A stretch of DNA of 64,000 bases. It comes from Candidatus Gracilibacteria bacterium (GTDB lineage: Bacteria > Patescibacteriota > Gracilibacteria > BD1-5 > JAGOOR01). Below, in pieces: positions 60,969-64,000 of this stretch. The notes under the pieces were generated by a model, which worked only from the letters and a program-made list of their open reading frames with translations, searched no databases and had not been told where the DNA came from. The DNA lies in the NCBI GenBank assembly GCA_041660965.1, contig JBAZVH010000001.1:124001-188000 (forward strand), given 5' to 3'. Both the position numbers and the translations under genes were made by a program. Each line of letters starts with the position of its first letter. Within the stretch, counting starts at the first letter, position 1.

Positions 60969-61493
60969 TTATTTTTTGCTCGCTTTGAGTACCTTATCAA
61001 GCAATAGGCGAATTTCTTCTCGATCTTCAGGTGCACATGGACGGGTAGACACATTGGCTCCATCCTTAACCTCACAATCATCAAACTCACAGTCTCAATT
61101 AGTATCCGTAAAAGTGGTTTTTACTGTATGTCATGATATTGTTTCCTGGGATTCAATCCATATCCTTTGTGAACCACCTTTTTCATGCTGGAAATGAAAT
61201 ACAGTACCATCTCCTAGATTGAGCTCAATATTATCTGGAACATCGAGGATATGACGCGTTTCTGATTCTATCAATCCTCTAACAGTAGGGTCGCTTATAT
61301 CATAACGCTCCGTAAGCTGATTGATTTTGTCTACCTTCGTAGGCAATGATGGATCCAATTGGTCCAAAATAGCAGCGATTTTGGCATTATTGCTATCTGC
61401 TACTGAGGGAGACATTTTCTGGTGTACCAATCATCCAGCACCAGCTAAAAGTGCGGCACCACCGAGAATCATATGTTTTTTTGAGAGTTTCAT
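60969..61493 (-). CDS. Signal-bearing or lipid-anchored small protein
   Basis: A 174-residue protein of unknown function. It starts MKLSKKHMILGGAALLAGAG, a Sec-like hydrophobic signal without a lipobox Cys, followed by a helical middle (NNAKIAAILDQLDPSLPTKV; INQLTERYDISDPTVRGLIE), a short beta part (NIELNLGDGTVFHFQHEKGG) and a C-terminal helix rich in Asp and Lys (PEDREEIRLLLDKVLKASKK). Two cysteines in DCEFDDCEV could form a disulfide. Three TGA codons are Gly. Divergent from murG, with a 115-base intergenic region. Confidence 0.6.
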
Positions 61494-61596
61494 AAGTATA
61501 TTATATTCTATAAAGAGTATAATATCAATTAATTAAGAACCTCACCTCAAGACGCTGGGATTCTTAATTTTAAGTGGAATTATAGAACTTTTTCAT

Positions 61597-61602
61597 TATA
61601 CT
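61597..61602 (+). promoter_or_regulatory. murG -10 box, near-leaderless
   Basis: TATACT ends six bases before the ATG at 61609. A -35 box is weak. Confidence 0.45.
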
Positions 61603-61608
61603 CACTTC

Positions 61609-62706
61609 ATGATTTTTTCCACCATGACACCCAATAAAACACTGATTGTTGTCGGAGGCGGAACAGGAGGACATGTTTTTCCACTTCTGAACCTGATACA
61701 CTATCTCCAAAAAAATATTCCTTCTGAAAAATCAATTTTCTCTGAACAGGCGTTCCGATGGATTGGAGAAAAAGACAGCATCGAATCACGTCTTGCAGAA
61801 ACAAACAATATCCCATTTTCTCCTATAATTTGTGGGAAACTTCGACGATATTTTTCATGGAAGACCATCCTGGTGCCTTTTCAGATAATGATTTGAATAC
61901 TCCAATCACTTATCATCATCGTCGATGAAAAACCTCGAGCTATTTTTTCAAAAGGATGATATGTCTCACTTCCTGTCGCTGTCGCTGGATGGATGCTCCG
62001 AGTACCAGTCTATCTCCATGAATCCGACTCAGTACCAGGATTGGCAAACCGACTCGTGGCTCGATTTGCTCGTGGTATTTTTTGTACTTTTCGTGAAGCA
62101 GAGACCTTTTTCGAAGGCAAAAAAATCTGCGGATATGGACCGCTTTTATCAGAAGATATCGGAATAATAACCCAACAACCAGCTCCTCTATCTCCACGAA
62201 CCCAACTCCTAGTGAATTGTGGTTCACAGGGATCGAGCACTATTTTTGATATACTTCTGAAGATGCTTGAGAAAGACAATTCGCCTTCTAGAGATTTTGA
62301 TATTCATCTCGTTTTGGGAACTAAAAATCCACAGTATCGAGAAAAATTCGCTTCATTTCCAAATGTCACCATCTATGATTTTTTCTACGACCAGAAAGAA
62401 TACTTTCAACTGGTTTATACCTGTGACATCGTGTTGACTCGGAGCGGATCGAGCGTCTTTGAATTTGAAGCACTTGGGCTCCATATGATCCTCGTCCCCC
62501 ATCCGCATACTGGCAATAATCATCAATATTACAATGCAAAGATATTTGAAAAAAAATGACATGAATGTATCCTCCAAGAAAACCTAGAAAAAGAACTTTC
62601 TGGAGTACTCAGTCAGTATACATCATATCATAAACCTGCTTTGATTCCTCCGGTAGATCAGACTATTTACACGACGATTGAGCGGTATCTTTCTGAAAAT
62701 AGGTAA
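61609..62706 (+). CDS. murG: MurG, lipid II synthesis N-acetylglucosaminyltransferase
   Basis: Adds GlcNAc to lipid I at the inner face of the membrane. The 365-residue frame has the glycine-rich loop TLIVVGGGTGGHVFPLLNLI, IGEKDSIESRLAETNNIPFS, SKGGYVSLPVAVAGWMLRVP, the YLHESDSVPGLANRLVARFA motif, LLVNCGSQGSSTIFDILLK in the donor domain, and TRSGSSVFEFEALGLHMILV with PHTGNNHQYYNAKIFEKKG. Together with UppS and pepF-type and PDZ proteases it supports peptidoglycan synthesis. Three TGA codons are read as Gly. An in-frame ATG at 61624 is an alternative start. Confidence 0.92.
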
Positions 62707-62712
62707 AATACT

Positions 62713-63357
62713 ATGAGAAAAATACTCATAAAATACATACAGAATATCGGGGTAAGTATTTTAGTATTGCTCTTGTGTATCTATGGCATCAAATATTATT
62801 GAGAGGAAAATCTCCAAAATCTGGTGCAATCATCGGGAGCTATAGCACCAATAGTATTTATTCTTCTCAAGATAAGTACTATCGTGTTTGCTCCTCTTTC
62901 AGGAACACCCCTCTTCATTGTAGCATGATCTCTCTTTGGAGTTGGGCCAGCGATAGTACTTCTTGTTATCGGGGATGCTATAGGGTATTCTATCGCTTTT
63001 TTTCTGAGTCGACATTTTGGAAGAAAATATGTAGAGGATCATATAGCAAAAAATGAATCTGGCTTACTCCACAAAATCGTGAAAAATATCTCGAGTGTTA
63101 AAGGGTTTATTGTTACTTGTTTTCTGTTTATCTATGTGACTGATCTACTCGCATATGGAGCATGACTCAGTCGTCTTCCTTATAAATATTTCTTTCCTAT
63201 TTTTGTCACTGGTGATTTAATCGCAATTGTTATTGTTGTCCTCACAAGCAACCATATTGGAGTAAGCTATGAACTGGTGCTGTATGTATCTCTCGTGGCA
63301 CTTCTCATATCAGTAATCTCCTGGTGAATACAGCAATTATCACGTCGCACCAGATAA
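62713..63357 (+). CDS. DedA/VTT-domain membrane protein
   Basis: A 214-residue polytopic protein of the SNARE-associated/DedA superfamily, which includes lipid flippases and envelope-homeostasis proteins. Segments include NIGVSILVLLLCIYGIKYY, IAPIVFILLKISTIVFAPLS, PLFIVAGSLFGVGPAIVLLV, and the characteristic IGDAIGYSIAFFLSRHFGRK motif with a later GLSRLPYKYFFPIFVTGDL. It ends with LLISVISWGIQQLSRRTR. Six or so TGA codons are Gly. It starts seven bases after murG and is probably co-transcribed with it; undecaprenyl phosphate recycling would fit the neighbour but is an inference. Confidence 0.85.
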
Positions 63358-63366
63358 TCCCCTTTT

Positions 63367-64000
63367 ATGTCCATTATTCCTTCTTGAGAAAAAATTATTG
63401 AAAAGAAAATCTGCCGCATAAGCTGAGAGGAGTTTTTTGTGACAGATAAAGATGTAGAGTTTTATGATACCATATCACCAATATTTGGAGGGAAAAAGTA
63501 TGCTATTCCGAGTCCGACACTGTGTTTTGATGAGAGACGTAGGAGACGACTGAGTTTTTATAATCAACGATTTCTCTATAAAAATACCTGTGCCATCACT
63601 GGAAAAAATATCATTTCTCGGATAGCGCCAGACAGAGGTCTGACGACCTATTCTATTGAGGCATGGAGTGATCGTTCTTGGGATCCAAAAAAGTTTGGCA
63701 TACCGGTGAATTTTGACGTACCATTCTTTGAACAAATACATCATCTTATAAAGACCACCCCGTATCAAAATCTCGTAGGGTCATCCCATAACGCTACAAA
63801 TAATGCCCTCTATACCAATCATACATCTGAGCTCAAAAACTGCTATCTTATCAGCAATGCCAATCAAGTCACTGATGCATACTACTGTTCTGATATCAAG
63901 AAATCTGAACAATGTATTGATTGCCTTTCGTGTTCAAAGGCAAAAGATTGTTATGAGTGTGTCGCATGTCATGATGCGGCTGCCTGTCGATGGTGTGAAT
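63367..64000 (+). CDS. Cys-rich repeat protein, paralog D, 3' end beyond the window
   Basis: The first 211 residues of a fourth member of the family at 19-25 kb, on the other strand and 38 kb away. MSIIPSGEKIIEKKICRISG and EEFFVTDKDVEFYDTISPIF match paralogs A-C closely, YAIPSPTLCFDERRRRRLSF follows, and the Cys array begins at NCYLISNANQVTDAYYCSDI, then CIDCLSCSKAKDCYECVACH. The N-terminal module is the most conserved part. Two TGA codons are Gly. It lies nine bases after the DedA gene. The remainder, including the C-terminal zinc ribbon, is outside the window. Confidence 0.8.

Noticed and set aside
1..64000. Mass pseudogenisation, stop readthrough or selenocysteine as explanation of in-frame TGA codons
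   Set aside because: TGA falls on conserved glycines in unrelated families and no TAA or TAG interrupts the same genes (one GIY-YIG frame excepted). Selenocysteine would need Cys positions and SECIS elements, which are not seen.

Overview
The window reads as a chromosomal segment of a Candidatus Gracilibacteria (BD1-5/GN02) or closely related Patescibacteria genome that uses genetic code 25, in which TGA encodes glycine. Under the standard code nearly every gene is broken. With TGA read as Gly, about 60 intact genes appear that end only in TAA or TAG, and the recoded codons fall on invariant glycines: ALGPTG of L11, GLGKT of DnaA, DREGEA of TopA, DGGSRGNPG of RNase H, DGPAGSGK of Cmk, GGSSSGS of GatA. 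CGA is still Arg (for example in AlaRS RRLLRRA), which fits Gracilibacteria.

Layout. 1-2.9 kb: a partial REP-associated tyrosine transposase, two small membrane proteins, a DUF177 protein, rplK, tRNA-Glu and tRNA-Lys. 2.9-8.9 kb: a GT4 glycosyltransferase with dnaA, a membrane protein, a HAD phosphatase and a secreted S41 protease. 8.9-14.4 kb: a 1525-residue protein of unknown function and a secreted membrane-anchored protein. 14.6-25.6 kb: pepF, a HEPN-like protein, a VirB4/VirD4-like ATPase, three tandem Cys-rich paralogs (a fourth starts at 63.4 kb), a DivIC-like protein and RNase H. 25.8-31.2 kb: a four-helix-bundle gene, alaS with a HAD-like insertion, rplI, ruvX, uppS, smpB and a Mfd-like fragment. 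31-44.5 kb: a P-type ATPase, ABC-F, HIT, DUF4145, a Nudix protein, a second four-helix-bundle gene, sufC, topA, rlmN and an MBL hydrolase. 44.6-64 kb: tRNA-Val, tsaD with an inserted DUF559 nuclease domain, dnaX, an AI-2E exporter, rnpB interrupted by a GIY-YIG ORF, cmk, a YmdB-like phosphoesterase, glycosyltransferases, metG, comM, ruvA, gatA, a BI-1 protein, murG and a DedA protein.

Most genes are housekeeping: replication and recombination, translation and tRNA modification, envelope synthesis and export. Biosynthetic enzymes are scarce, as expected of an episymbiotic small genome. Few starts carry a Shine-Dalgarno sequence. Several have a -10 box about six bases before ATG, which suggests leaderless transcripts.

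The most unusual theme is a set of small cassettes, each a palindromic or inverted-repeat shell with or without a cargo gene. They sit between genes and also inside essential ones: a DUF559 domain in frame in tsaD between inverted G/C-rich repeats, an empty copy of the same repeat in frame in topA, a GIY-YIG ORF inside the RNase P RNA gene, four-helix-bundle genes between TAGTTAGT-type inverted arms (plus one empty copy), and a RAYT transposase whose own coding sequence holds three REP-like palindromes. Separately, short tandem tracts are inserted in frame in loops of two glycosyltransferases and a P-type ATPase.
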